A stretch of DNA of 36,652 nucleotides from JAKQHY01 sp034429475 (GTDB lineage Bacteria > Chloroflexota > Anaerolineae > B4-G1 > SLSP01): the NCBI GenBank assembly GCA_034429475.1, contig DAOUGD010000030.1, positions 1-36,652 on the forward strand. The letters run 5' to 3'. The notes below the pieces were generated by a model. That model was not told the DNA's origin and did no database searches. It was given only the letters and a program-made list of their open reading frames with translations. Below, one piece after another: positions 1 through 8,032 of the stretch. The position numbers were made by a program, and so were the translations under genes. Numbering within the stretch: the stretch's first letter is position 1; every line of letters starts with the position of its first letter.

Positions 1-2
1 AA

Positions 3-164
3 GTTAACGAAGAAAGCCATGGTGGAGTTAGAAAAACGCTTGGAACGTTTGCCGCACTTGGGCCAATGGTTCGTGAAAATCGTCCCTGTCTCACCCCCGC
101 TTTTGGGATGATTATTTCTCTGGAAACGCCGTACACTGTTAAAGTAGGGGAATACCAGTTGTAG
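3..164 (+). CDS. possible 3' end of a truncated gene
   Basis: One frame is open from the window edge to a TAG at 162-164 and would give about 53 residues ending in PYTVKVGEYQL. Another frame on the same strand is open from base 1 to a TGA at 109-111 and encodes a helical-looking tail. I recognise neither and cannot choose between them. If a gene enters from the left, its stop is within 10 bases of the convergent Hpt gene's stop. Confidence 0.2.
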   Translation, partial: VNEESHGGVRKTLGTFAALGPMVRENRPCLTPAFGMIISLETPYTVKVGEYQL

Positions 165-170
165 AATCAC

Positions 171-605
171 TCAACCCATTTCAGTATATCCAGATTGCGG
201 GTTGGACGCAAGCGTCGCCAGAAGCTCCTGCTGCGCGGCGATGAGGGCGGCGCGCGCCCGTCCATGCTCCGCCGCGACGCGCGCCAACCCCTCTGTCGCG
301 TCGGCGGGGATGCGCTCTTTCGTCGCCCACTCCAGGTCGCGCGCCAGGCCGGAGAGAGCCGGTGCGCCCATCATCGCGGCGGTGGCCTTGAGGGTATGCG
401 CGGCGCGGTGGAGCGTCTCACGGTCGCCAACAGCCAATGCCTCCCGCGCCTCCGCCAACAAATCTGTGGTACTCTGAATGAAGCTCGCCACCAACGTCGC
501 CAACTTCTGATCCGCGCGGCGCCCCAAGGAGGTGTAGAGCTTTTGAAATTCGTCGAAGTCCAACGTGGGCAGCGCTGCGCCGTCAGCCTGGGTGAACGTG
601 TCCAT
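171..605 (-). CDS. Hpt-domain phosphotransfer protein
   Basis: A 144-residue single-domain histidine phosphotransfer protein. The signature AAHTLKATAAMMG places the phospho-accepting histidine at about residue 70 in a helical bundle with no other domain. Hpt proteins shuttle phosphate between receiver domains of hybrid kinases and response regulators. The sequence is clearly paralogous to the Hpt module ending the hybrid kinase at 23684-29371: both have L-x-x-L-x-x-SLGRRA...KL near the start and the same histidine box, so the domain was probably copied. The frame is open further upstream to 671, but the start at 605 is preferred because a TGAGGT-like ribosome-binding site precedes it and the upstream residues look like translated spacer repeat. 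It is a stand-alone unit with no receiver or kinase next to it. Confidence 0.85.
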   Translation of the reverse strand: MDTFTQADGAALPTLDFDEFQKLYTSLGRRADQKLATLVASFIQSTTDLLAEAREALAVGDRETLHRAAHTLKATAAMMGAPALSGLARDLEWATKERIPADATEGLARVAAEHGRARAALIAAQQELLATLASNPQSGYTEMG

Positions 606-660
606 CGAATACCTCACGCATGTGTTAGAGCCAGAACTTACGCAAACGAGTAAAAATTTA

Positions 661-690
661 CCGCAGAGCACGCAGAGCGCGCAGAGATTT
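661..690. repeat. degenerate CGCAGAG tandem spacer
   Basis: Three imperfect copies of CGCAGAG spaced 9-10 bases apart lie between the divergent Hpt and msrA genes. This is one of about a dozen short intergenic tandem repeats in the window. The rest of 606-794 holds no gene that I can see. Confidence 0.6.
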
Positions 691-794
691 TTATAGGTGA
701 GACACTACGCCGAGTTTCTTTCATTATATGCCAGCAGGTTGAGAAGGGAAGAACCCAATAAACGTGTTTCTAATGAAATTTATATGTTTTATGA

Positions 795-823
795 TTGACT
801 TTGAGGCAGGTAAAGAATATAAT
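795..823 (+). promoter_or_regulatory. sigma-70-type promoter of msrA-msrB
   Basis: TTGACT at 795-800 and TATAAT at 818-823 are separated by exactly 17 bases. Only one base of the -35 box departs from consensus. The 5' untranslated region would be about 75 bases. Confidence 0.8.
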
Positions 824-852
824 AGATATATGTATTGTAAATTATAGGAATC

Positions 853-879
853 GGGATGTTTTCTCTGCCGAAAACACCC
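853..879 (+). promoter_or_regulatory. 5' UTR hairpin upstream of msrA
   Basis: GGGATGTTTTC at 853-863 pairs with GAAAACACCC at 870-879, giving ten base pairs with one bulged A around a six-base loop. It lies between the promoter and the ribosome-binding site (GGAGGA near 894). There is no T-tract, so it is not an intrinsic terminator; an RNA-stability or protein-binding role is possible. Confidence 0.4.
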
Positions 880-905
880 ACCAAACTTACTTGGAGGAAT
901 ACCCT

Positions 906-1448
906 ATGAACACCGTTGAAACGGAAGTCGCCACCCTCGCGGGAGGGTGTTTTTGGTGTCTGGAAGCAGTCTACGATCAAGTGCAGGGCGTGCTCCACGT
1001 GGAATCCGGCTATGCCGGCGGCGCGGTTCCCCACCCCACCTACGAGCAGGTGTGTACCGGGCGAACGGGTCACGCCGAAGTGGTGCAGGTGACGTTTGAT
1101 CCGGCGCTGATCTCCTTTCGAGACGTCTTGGAAATCTTCTTCGAGATTCACGACCCGACCACCCTCAATCGCCAGGGGGCGGACGTGGGGACGCAGTATC
1201 GCTCGGCCATCTTCTACCACTCGCCAGAGCAAAAGGCCGTGGCCGAAGAAGTGATTGCGGCATTAACGGCAGCTCGCCGCTGGCCGGATCCCATCGTAAC
1301 CGAGGTAAAGCCACTCGCGGCATTCTATGCGGCGGAGGCGTACCATCAGGAATACTACCAGAATCACCCGGCGCAACCCTATTGCCGCGCCGTCATCACG
1401 CCCAAAGTGGCGAAGTTCCAGAAGCATTTTGTGGCGCAACTCAAATGA
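906..1448 (+). CDS. msrA: peptide-methionine (S)-S-oxide reductase
   Basis: Reduces the S-epimer of methionine sulfoxide in proteins and free methionine, a cytoplasmic oxidative-damage repair step that uses thioredoxin. The 180-residue length fits MsrA. The catalytic motif GGCFWCLE is at residues 13-20 with the nucleophilic cysteine at about 15. Family segments VESGYAGG, HAEVVQVTFDP, DVGTQYRSAIFY and AYHQEYYQNHP follow. A cysteine in QPYCRAVI near the C terminus is the likely resolving residue. The ATG at 906 has GGAGGA seven bases upstream; the frame extends to 795 only by translating the promoter. msrB follows after about 50 bases, so the two epimer-specific reductases form one unit. Confidence 0.95.
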   Translation: MNTVETEVATLAGGCFWCLEAVYDQVQGVLHVESGYAGGAVPHPTYEQVCTGRTGHAEVVQVTFDPALISFRDVLEIFFEIHDPTTLNRQGADVGTQYRSAIFYHSPEQKAVAEEVIAALTAARRWPDPIVTEVKPLAAFYAAEAYHQEYYQNHPAQPYCRAVITPKVAKFQKHFVAQLK

Positions 1449-1489
1449 CTACAAGACTACCGGACTAAAGACTACTCGACTATTGACGG
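1446..1489. repeat. GACTAC-type tandem spacer
   Basis: Five imperfect units beginning GACTA, spaced about 8 bases apart, fill the msrA-msrB gap. The first overlaps the msrA stop codon and the last abuts the msrB ribosome-binding site. The same unit recurs at 8508-8543. Confidence 0.7.
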
Positions 1490-1497
1490 AGGGAAAA

Positions 1498-1920
1498 ATG
1501 TCTGACAAAATCGTCAAAACCGATGCAGAATGGAAAGCGAGCTTGACGCCGGAGCAATATCACGTACTGCGGAAAAAGGGGACGGAGCGCGCGTTTAGCG
1601 GCACTTACTACGATCATCATGAAGACGGCATCTACACCTGCGCCGCGTGCGGCCAACCGCTCTTCGACGCGCAGACCAAATACGAGTCCGGCACGGGATG
1701 GCCCAGCTTCTACGCCCCCATCCATGCCGCAGCCGTGAGCGAGTCAAAAGACTTCAGTTTTCTGATGGTGCGCACCGAAGTGACGTGCAGCCGCTGCGGC
1801 GGGCACCTGGGCCACGTCTTCGACGACGGCCCCCAGCCGACAGGGTTGCGCTATTGCCTCAACTCGATCTCGCTAAACTTTGTCGGTCGCAATGAAACGC
1901 CCGCAGACGAGTCACGCTAG
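1498..1920 (+). CDS. msrB: peptide-methionine (R)-S-oxide reductase
   Basis: A 140-residue MsrB, which reduces the R-epimer of methionine sulfoxide and complements MsrA. Structural-zinc cysteines are present as CAAC (residues 48-51) and CSRC (97-100). The catalytic cysteine is in RYCLNSISLNF at about residue 120, and GTGWPSFYAP and GGHLGHVFDDGP are typical family segments. The ATG at 1498 follows GGAGGG with good spacing. It is a cysteine form, not a selenocysteine form. It shares the promoter at 795-823 with msrA. Confidence 0.95.
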   Translation: MSDKIVKTDAEWKASLTPEQYHVLRKKGTERAFSGTYYDHHEDGIYTCAACGQPLFDAQTKYESGTGWPSFYAPIHAAAVSESKDFSFLMVRTEVTCSRCGGHLGHVFDDGPQPTGLRYCLNSISLNFVGRNETPADESR

Positions 1921-1975
1921 TGCGGCTGCCAGCCTGCCAGTCAGGCGTCGCGCCAAGGTCAACCACGGGGAAAAC

Positions 1976-2029
1976 TTCACCGCAGGGAACGCGGAGATTG
2001 AATGACTTCTCCGCGTTCCCTGCGGTGAA
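1976..2029. terminator. perfect 22-bp inverted repeat between convergent genes
   Basis: The arms 1976-1997 and 2008-2029 are perfect reverse complements around a 10-base loop. They sit between the converging msrB and prenyltransferase genes, so a bidirectional transcription stop is likely. No run of T follows on either strand, so it is not a canonical intrinsic terminator. The arms are made of CGCAGGGAACGCGGAG-type units and so also belong to the spacer-repeat theme. Confidence 0.6.
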
Positions 2030-2053
2030 TTGCCGAACCCCTGGCCAGAGACG

Positions 2054-3280
2054 TTAGAAACCCGCCAGATCGGAATACATCCCCGTGTATTTCGTCTTTT
2101 TCGGCATACACAGGGAAGCCCGATAATCCAATTCCACCTTCAGATAATGGCCGTGCTGGTTAAAAGTAAAACCTAACAGGAGATTCCGCTTCGCGGCCTG
2201 AATGGGCGACGCTTCAATATACTCCTTGAAGGAGGGCGCGAGAGCCAACGCCCCGGTCATATCGTCCTCATAAATCCGGGTAAAACACACCCGCTCAATC
2301 CGATCGCTCGTGTGAGTGAACGTGAAGTACACCAGGGCGGCGTCCACCATCTGCTCAAGCATGTCTTCAGCAGGCAACGCAAAGCCCAGCGCGGCAAAGA
2401 TGGCGACGATTTTCTCCCGGTTAAATTCCGTCAGCTCGGTATAGTAATAAAGATTCAATGAGTTCTTCTCAAAATCCACCCCGAAAATCCCAAACCGGCC
2501 AAACCCCAAGGATTCCAACAGCGCCGCGTTTTTGAACAAAGAGTCCGGCAGGCCCTGGCAGGTGCGGAGCGCGCCAATGGGCTGCAAATCGTGCGTAAAG
2601 TACGCATAAAACTTTTGGATATCGCCCTGGGCGCTCACATCAATCATCGAACCCGAAATCGGGATCGTATGGCAGATGGAGGCATACGCTTGATAGGCCG
2701 GATTGTCATACAAATCTATCAATCCATACGCCTTTGCCATCGCCGCGAGGTCAAGCCACTTCTCCGCATGCCCGGGCCGGACAAAAAACTCCCTGGGACT
2801 CACCTCTTTCGTGGTCGTTTTGATATAGATGACGTCGTGTTCAACGGCCTCGCGATAACAATCCAGGACGGGAAACAGCTTATCCTCCCGAACTTCTGCG
2901 CCGCACTTGTCGGCGATGACTTTCAAATCCTTTAAGAAGTCCTCTAAAGACACATAGGCCATTTCCCTGGCGCGTTGCCTGTATTCGGCGTTTTTCTCCG
3001 GGCTTAGTTCAAGTCGGGAACCGATAAGGCCGATTAAGTCCGGCGCGAGAGACTGATGGATACTAACCATCAAATCATCCACAGAAATGGTGGTATCACC
3101 CCGCTGCCGGGCTAACACTGCGCCATGCATACAGATTTTATCTATCAAGCGCAGACTCACCGCCTTGGGCATAGGCGGCCACAGTCTTTCTTGCAACTTA
3201 TCCAACAACGCCATACTCGCTGCGTCCAGTTGCACATCCCGATCCATCGGGGTTCTACGAGTTCCCTGTCCAGACTCCAT
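2054..3280 (-). CDS. ABBA-fold aromatic prenyltransferase (NphB/CloQ-like) with an N-terminal extension
   Basis: A 408-residue protein whose residues about 112-390 match the CloQ/NphB aromatic prenyltransferase family from memory. Recognisable landmarks in order are REDKLFPVLDCYREAV (131-146), IDVSAQGDIQKFYAYF (213-228), VDFEKNSLNLYYYTEL (268-283), RIERVCFTRI (327-336) and LLLGFTFN...YLKVELDY (367-386). Basic residues that bind the prenyl diphosphate in NphB have counterparts here: K223, K272, R327/R330 and K381. The NphB Mg-binding aspartate has no clear counterpart, which recalls the Mg-independent CloQ/NovQ branch. Residues 1-100 are an extra helical region, possibly like the small helical domain of protochlorophyllide-reductase subunits; this is a weak resemblance. 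The ATG at 3280 is chosen because GGAGGAGG precedes it. The acceptor substrate is unknown and no biosynthetic cluster is adjacent. Confidence 0.8.
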   Translation of the reverse strand: MESGQGTRRTPMDRDVQLDAASMALLDKLQERLWPPMPKAVSLRLIDKICMHGAVLARQRGDTTISVDDLMVSIHQSLAPDLIGLIGSRLELSPEKNAEYRQRAREMAYVSLEDFLKDLKVIADKCGAEVREDKLFPVLDCYREAVEHDVIYIKTTTKEVSPREFFVRPGHAEKWLDLAAMAKAYGLIDLYDNPAYQAYASICHTIPISGSMIDVSAQGDIQKFYAYFTHDLQPIGALRTCQGLPDSLFKNAALLESLGFGRFGIFGVDFEKNSLNLYYYTELTEFNREKIVAIFAALGFALPAEDMLEQMVDAALVYFTFTHTSDRIERVCFTRIYEDDMTGALALAPSFKEYIEASPIQAAKRNLLLGFTFNQHGHYLKVELDYRASLCMPKKTKYTGMYSDLAGF

Positions 3281-3341
3281 CCGTACCTCCTCCTTACGTT
3301 GTGAAGAATTGTTTACAAAATGGGATTTTCCATACACGTTG

Positions 3342-3368
3342 AGTATACCATAGTCAGGGACCAGGCAA
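3342..3368 (-). promoter_or_regulatory. possible promoter of the prenyltransferase gene
   Basis: On the minus strand TATACT (3347-3342) is preceded by TTGCCT (3368-3363) at a 15-base gap, or by TTGCTT four bases further away at 19. The -10 box is good and the -35 box is ambiguous. It lies about 60 bases upstream of the start codon. Confidence 0.35.
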
Positions 3369-3436
3369 GCAAGCGCCCCTCATCGTAAACAAGGCATCCC
3401 TGAAAAAAAGGTGTTTCACGCAAAGATGAAAGTATC

Positions 3437-3462
3437 TTTCGCGGGTGAGCCGGCCCGCGAAA
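3437..3462. repeat. 9-bp inverted repeat in a divergent promoter region
   Basis: TTTCGCGGG at 3437-3445 and CCCGCGAAA at 3454-3462 form a perfect hairpin or palindromic operator. It ends eight bases before the -35 box of the ugd promoter, between two divergent genes, so a regulator site is plausible. Confidence 0.45.
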
Positions 3463-3469
3463 AACCACC

Positions 3470-3499
3470 TTGACAACCGGTTTGGGAAAACTTCATAAC
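3470..3499 (+). promoter_or_regulatory. promoter of ugd
   Basis: TTGACA at 3470-3475 is a perfect -35 box. CATAAC at 3494-3499 is a four-of-six -10 box at an 18-base spacing. Confidence 0.55.
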
Positions 3500-3549
3500 T
3501 GTGGTATCATCTTCCCATCGTTAAAAATTTATGAAGGAGTGTGCAACCA

Positions 3550-4869
3550 ATGAAAAACATTGCCGTTGTAGGGGTGGGATACGTGGGGCTGGTGAGCGGC
3601 GCGTGCTTCGCCGACCTGGGCAATCGGGTCACATGCCTGGACATTAACGAGACCCGCATCGCCAACCTGCAAAAGGGCGTCATGCCCATCTACGAAATCG
3701 GGCTGGAACAACTGGTCGCCCGCAACGTCAAAGCCGGCCGGCTGGCCTTTACGACCTCTTACGCGGAGGCGCTCCGCGACGCCGAATTCGTCTTCATCTG
3801 TGTGGGCACGCCGTCGGATGTGGACGGGCAAGCCGACCTGCGCTACGTGCGGATGGCGGCGGAAGCCATTGCCGACGCCATGGATCACGAACTGATCCTC
3901 ATCAACAAATCCACCGTGCCGGTGGGCACCGGCGACTGGGTGGCCGACATCGTCCACCAACGCCGGCCCGACGCCCCGCCCTTTGCGGTGGTCTCTTGCC
4001 CGGAATTCCTGAAAGAAGGGTCGGCCATCGCCGACTTCATGAACCCCGACCGCATCGTGCTCGGCTCCGCCAGCCGCGACGCCGCCGAAAAAGTCGCGCA
4101 ACTCCACCTGCCCCTCCGCTGCACCATCATGATCACCGACCTGCGCACCGCCGAGATGGTCAAGTACGCTTCCAACGCCTTCCTGGCGACCAAAATCTCA
4201 TTTATCAATGAAATCGCCAACATCTGCGAGGCGCTGGGCGCGGACGTGAAGGAAGTCGCCTACGGCATGGGTCTCGACAAACGCATCGGACGGCATTTCC
4301 TCGACGCCGGCCTGGGCTGGGGCGGCTCGTGCTTCCCCAAGGACGTGAAGGCGTTGACTTACATGGGCGAAATCGAAGGCCGCCACCCCCACCTGCTGCA
4401 CGCCGTGATGGACATCAACGTAGACCAGCGCTTCTCGCCGGTGCGCAAACTCAAAGACATGCTCGGCGGCTCGGTGCGCGGGAAAATCATCGGATTGTTG
4501 GGATTGGCCTTCAAACCCAACACCGACGACCTGCGCGACGCCCCGGCGGTGGATATTGCGCGGCGGTTGCTGCGCGACGGCGCGCATGTGCGGGCCTACG
4601 ATCCCGTCGCCATGGAAGGCGCACGTACCCTCTTACCGGACGTGACGTTCTGCGAAGACGCCTACGCCCTGGCCGCCGACGCCGACGCGCTGATCCTGGT
4701 CACAGAATGGAACGAATTCAAAAACCTCGATCTGGCGCGCATCAAAGCCGCGATGCGCCAGCCGGTGCTGATGGATGGCCGCAACATCTACGACCCCGTC
4801 ATCGTGCGCGCGTTGGGCTTCGAGTACCGAGCCATCGGGCGCGGCTATGGCGGCGAAGGGGTTCAGTAA
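3550..4869 (+). CDS. ugd: UDP-glucose 6-dehydrogenase
   Basis: Oxidises UDP-glucose to UDP-glucuronate with two NAD+, supplying glucuronate and derived sugars for surface polysaccharides. The 439 residues begin with the Rossmann motif VGVGYVGLVSG. The family signature GLGWGGSCFPKD carries the catalytic cysteine at residue 261. The C-terminal domain begins near LGLAFKPNTDDLRDAPA. The ATG at 3550 is preferred over a GTG at 3541 because AAGGAG at 3533-3538 is correctly spaced only for the ATG. Its own promoter and a 48-base gap to the M16 gene suggest it heads this rightward run. There are no polysaccharide genes next to it. Confidence 0.95.
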   Translation: MKNIAVVGVGYVGLVSGACFADLGNRVTCLDINETRIANLQKGVMPIYEIGLEQLVARNVKAGRLAFTTSYAEALRDAEFVFICVGTPSDVDGQADLRYVRMAAEAIADAMDHELILINKSTVPVGTGDWVADIVHQRRPDAPPFAVVSCPEFLKEGSAIADFMNPDRIVLGSASRDAAEKVAQLHLPLRCTIMITDLRTAEMVKYASNAFLATKISFINEIANICEALGADVKEVAYGMGLDKRIGRHFLDAGLGWGGSCFPKDVKALTYMGEIEGRHPHLLHAVMDINVDQRFSPVRKLKDMLGGSVRGKIIGLLGLAFKPNTDDLRDAPAVDIARRLLRDGAHVRAYDPVAMEGARTLLPDVTFCEDAYALAADADALILVTEWNEFKNLDLARIKAAMRQPVLMDGRNIYDPVIVRALGFEYRAIGRGYGGEGVQ

Positions 4870-4917
4870 GAAAGCCCCAATCTCACGTTTCACACTTCAC
4901 GCATAGGGAGGCGCCGG

Positions 4918-6198
4918 ATGAATCTACTGCGTACCACGCTAGACAACGGACTCAAAGTCTTGATCCGCGAGGGGCACACCGCGCCGGTCGCCAGCTTTTG
5001 GATCTGGTATCGGGTCGGCAGCCGCAACGAGCGCCCCGGACTGACCGGCGCCTCACATTGGGTGGAGCACATGCTCTTCAAGGGCACGTCCCGCTGGCCG
5101 GAAGGCAAAGCCGAACAATCCATCGCGCGCGTCGGCGGAGTGTTCAATGGGATGACGTGGTACGACTTCACCACCTACTACGAGACGCTGCCGGTGGAAC
5201 GGCTCTCGATGGCAATGGACATCGAAGCGGATCGCATGGCTAACCTGGACTTCGACCCCGCCCAGGTGGAATCCGAGCGCACCGTCATCATCAGCGAGCG
5301 GCAGGGCAACGAAAACTCCCCCATGTTCCTGCTGCAAGAGGCCGTGATGGCGACTGCCTACCAGGTTCACCCCTACCGCTACGAGACGGTCGGCGGCCTG
5401 GCGGATTTGCAAACGCTGACGCGCGACGACCTCTACCAACACTACCGGGCGTTCTACACCCCGGACAATGCCGTGATCGCCATCGCCGGCGACTTCAACG
5501 CGGGCGAAATCGAGCGCATCACCGAGCGGTATTTCGGGACGCTGGCTGCCGGCGCCGTGGCGCCGGCAGCGCCGCCGGCAGAACCGCCGCAGACAGAAGA
5601 ACGCCGCGTCGTAGTCACGGGCGGCGGCATGACCGACTACCTGACGCTGGTCTACCACATCCCGGAGGCGCGCCACCCGGACTTCTTCCCCCTGACCATC
5701 TTGAACGCCGTCCTGGCCGGCGGGTCGGGCTTCCTGGTCGGCGGCGGACGCCTCACCAACCACACCAGCCGGCTCTATCGCGCCCTGGTAGAGCGGGAGC
5801 TGGCGGTGGACATCTACGGCAACGTGATGCCCGCCGTAGACCCCGGCTTGTATCAGTTGACGGCGACGGTGTGGCCGGGGCGCACGCTGGCAGAAGTCGA
5901 GGCGGCGCTGCTGGCCGAAATCGCGCGGGTGCAGGATGATTTAGTCAGCCCGGCGGAGTTGGAGAAAGCCCGGCGGCAAGCGCGCGCCTTGTTTGCCTAT
6001 TCCAGCGAAAGCATCACCAACCAGGCCTTCTGGCTGGGCTTCAGCGAAATCTTTGCCGACTACGGCTGGTTCATGCGCTACCTGGAAAACCTGGAATCCG
6101 TCACCGCCGCCGACTTGCAGCGCGTGGCGCAAACCTACCTGTCCGCCGCCAACCGCACCATTGGCGGCTATCACGGATCAGTAGACGGTAGACAGTAA
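4918..6198 (+). CDS. M16-family zinc metallopeptidase, catalytic member
   Basis: A 426-residue insulinase/mitochondrial-processing-peptidase-like protease. The inverted zinc motif HWVEH is at residues 47-51, followed by the usual downstream acidic segment (AMDIEADRM...E) and a second M16 domain. M16 enzymes form clam-shell chambers that degrade peptides. Here the chamber is probably a heterodimer with the next gene, which has the fold but not the zinc ligands. No signal peptide is visible, so a cytoplasmic location is likely. The ATG follows a GGGAGG site. The last codons and stop fall inside a GTAGACGGTAGACAG-type spacer repeat, so the C-terminal GSVDGRQ is probably repeat-derived. Confidence 0.92.
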   Translation: MNLLRTTLDNGLKVLIREGHTAPVASFWIWYRVGSRNERPGLTGASHWVEHMLFKGTSRWPEGKAEQSIARVGGVFNGMTWYDFTTYYETLPVERLSMAMDIEADRMANLDFDPAQVESERTVIISERQGNENSPMFLLQEAVMATAYQVHPYRYETVGGLADLQTLTRDDLYQHYRAFYTPDNAVIAIAGDFNAGEIERITERYFGTLAAGAVAPAAPPAEPPQTEERRVVVTGGGMTDYLTLVYHIPEARHPDFFPLTILNAVLAGGSGFLVGGGRLTNHTSRLYRALVERELAVDIYGNVMPAVDPGLYQLTATVWPGRTLAEVEAALLAEIARVQDDLVSPAELEKARRQARALFAYSSESITNQAFWLGFSEIFADYGWFMRYLENLESVTAADLQRVAQTYLSAANRTIGGYHGSVDGRQ

Positions 6199-6255
6199 AC
6201 GGTAGACAGCTTAGCTTGTCTACTGTCTACCGTCTACCGTTTACCGTCTACCCTC
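6179..6255. repeat. GTAGAC/GTCTAC degenerate inverted spacer repeat
   Basis: Several copies of GTAGAC(G/A) on the left are answered by GTCTACCGT-type copies on the right. The centre (GTAGACAGC-TTA-GCTTGTCTAC) folds into a hairpin with one bulge. The repeat begins inside the upstream M16 gene and ends just before the AAAGGAG site of the next. Confidence 0.75.
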
Positions 6256-6273
6256 TCGTAGAAAGGAGCTTCC

Positions 6274-7584
6274 ATGTACCGACGCAAAACCCAACAACGC
6301 TCGTTTCCCGGCCCCGAGGACATCCTGCGGCAAACGTTGCCCAACGGGATCACGCTGCTTGTGCGCGAAAACTTCGACAGCCCGGCGGTGGTGATGAGCG
6401 GTTACGTCCAGGCCGGCGCAGAAGACACGCCGCCCGACGTCGCCGGTCTGGCCGGCTTCGCCACCGACGTAATGCAACGCGGCACACAGCAGCGCTCCTT
6501 CGAGCAACTCTACGAAGAAGTGGAATCCATCGGCGCCAGCTTCGGCGTTTCCGGCTCCACCCACATCACCTCCTTTGGCGCCAAGGGCCTGGCCGAATAC
6601 CTGCCGCTGCTGCTGGACATCCTCAACGATGTGCTGCGCCATCCGGCCTGGCGACCAGAACAGGTCGAAAAAGCCCGCGCGGAAATTCTTACCGCGCTCC
6701 AGGAGCGCGAGCACGACACCGCCCAGATGTCATCCCTGTTGTTTCACGAACTGGTCTACCCCGAAGCGCATCCTTACCATTGGAGCGGCCTGGGCTATCC
6801 AGAAACGATTGGGCGTCTGACGGTAGCCGACCTGGAGCAGTTCCACGCGCGCCACTTTGCCCCGCAGGGGATGGTGCTGGTCGTCGTCGGCGCCGTCAAA
6901 ACCGAAGCCGCCGTGCAGGCAGTGACGGTGGCATTGGGCGACTGGCAGGGCAGCCGGCCCGCGCGCGCGCCCCTGCCCCCCGCGCCGCCGCTCACCGAGC
7001 GCCGCGAGCGCCGCATCACCATCCCCGACAAAACCCAGAGCAATCTCATCTTAGGCTGGCCCGGCCCGGAACGCCTGCACCCGGATTTCATCCCCTGCTT
7101 TGTGGCGAACACTATCTTGGGCGTTTTTGGGATGTACGGGCGGCTGGGTCAGAGCGTGCGCGTCCAGAACGGGCTGGCCTACTACGTCTACAGCAGTCTG
7201 GACGGCGGCATCGGCCCTGGGCCGTGGGACGTGGTAGCGGGTGTCAATCCGGCCAATGTGGATCGCGTCATCGAGCTAGTTTTAGCGGAACTGCGCCGTT
7301 TCCGTGACACACTGGTTCCCGCCGCCGAACTGGAAGACATCAAATCCTACTTGACCGGCAGTCTGCCCCTGCAACTAGAGACCAACGAAGGGGTGGCGCG
7401 CGCGCTGCTCAACATCGAGCGTTACCACCTGGGATTGGATTACCTACAGCGCTACCGCGATATGATCATGGCGATCACGGCGTCACAGGTGCGGGAGGCG
7501 GCCCGGCGCTGGTTAGACCCGGAGCACTTCGCCCTGGCCGTCGTCAACCCGGAGGCGCCTGCCGATGCTGACCACGGGGGTTGA
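6274..7584 (+). CDS. M16-family protein, non-catalytic partner
   Basis: A 436-residue M16-fold protein with the same two-domain layout as its upstream neighbour (start LPNGITLLVRENFDSPAVVMSG). Where the zinc motif should be it reads LAGFATDVMQRGTQQRSF, so the histidines and glutamate are lost. Paired catalytic and inactive M16 subunits are known from mitochondrial processing peptidase and many bacterial operons; the inactive subunit usually helps bind substrate. The final 20 bases overlap the start of acpS in another frame, suggesting translational coupling. Confidence 0.9.
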   Translation: MYRRKTQQRSFPGPEDILRQTLPNGITLLVRENFDSPAVVMSGYVQAGAEDTPPDVAGLAGFATDVMQRGTQQRSFEQLYEEVESIGASFGVSGSTHITSFGAKGLAEYLPLLLDILNDVLRHPAWRPEQVEKARAEILTALQEREHDTAQMSSLLFHELVYPEAHPYHWSGLGYPETIGRLTVADLEQFHARHFAPQGMVLVVVGAVKTEAAVQAVTVALGDWQGSRPARAPLPPAPPLTERRERRITIPDKTQSNLILGWPGPERLHPDFIPCFVANTILGVFGMYGRLGQSVRVQNGLAYYVYSSLDGGIGPGPWDVVAGVNPANVDRVIELVLAELRRFRDTLVPAAELEDIKSYLTGSLPLQLETNEGVARALLNIERYHLGLDYLQRYRDMIMAITASQVREAARRWLDPEHFALAVVNPEAPADADHGG

Positions 7585-7939
7585 CGTCGTCCAGATTTCG
7601 CGCATCGCGCGCGCCGTAGACCGCTTCGGGGAACGCTTTCTGGATCGCGTCTACACCCCCCAGGAACTCGCCTTTACCCGCAAACAGGCGGCGGAACTGG
7701 CGGCGCGCTTTGCCGCAAAAGAAGCCGTCTCCAAAGCCCTGGGCGTGGGCGTGCGGGTGTTGTCGCCGCGCGGCATCCTCTGGCGCGAAGTGGAAACCCT
7801 CAACGAGCGCAGCGGCAAGCCCTACGTCCGCTTGCACGGGAGCGCCGCCGAATTGGCCGCCGTCCAGGGACTCACCGAATGGGCCATCAGCCTCAGCCAT
7901 GACGGCGACATGGCGATTGCCTTTGTTGTGGCGATGTAA
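7565..7939 (+). CDS. acpS: holo-[acyl-carrier-protein] synthase
   Basis: Transfers 4'-phosphopantetheine from coenzyme A to the serine of apo-ACP, activating it for fatty-acid synthesis. The 124-residue length is typical. Mg-binding residues are visible as D7 in GVDVVQISRI and E53 in RFAAKEAVSKALG. The C terminus holds the usual SLSHDGDMAIAFVV strand. It starts within the end of the second M16 gene and has no separate promoter that I can see. Confidence 0.95.
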   Translation: MLTTGVDVVQISRIARAVDRFGERFLDRVYTPQELAFTRKQAAELAARFAAKEAVSKALGVGVRVLSPRGILWREVETLNERSGKPYVRLHGSAAELAAVQGLTEWAISLSHDGDMAIAFVVAM

Positions 7940-7952
7940 TAGACACAATTTC

Positions 7953-8009
7953 TCAACGGATTGAACGAATTCAACGGAAAAATCCGTTAAAATCCGTTGA
8001 ATCCGTTGA
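7953..8009. repeat. AATCCGTTGA-type inverted spacer repeat
   Basis: The left arm 7953-7978 (units TCAACGGATTGAACGAATTC) and right arm 7983-8009 (units ATCCGTTGA) are nearly complementary around a short A-rich loop. It fills the acpS-dtd gap and stops before the TTGGAGGATAGGG ribosome-binding region. A short T run follows at 8014-8019, so it may also attenuate transcription. Confidence 0.75.
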
Positions 8010-8032
8010 TCTATTTTTTGGAGGATAGGGCA

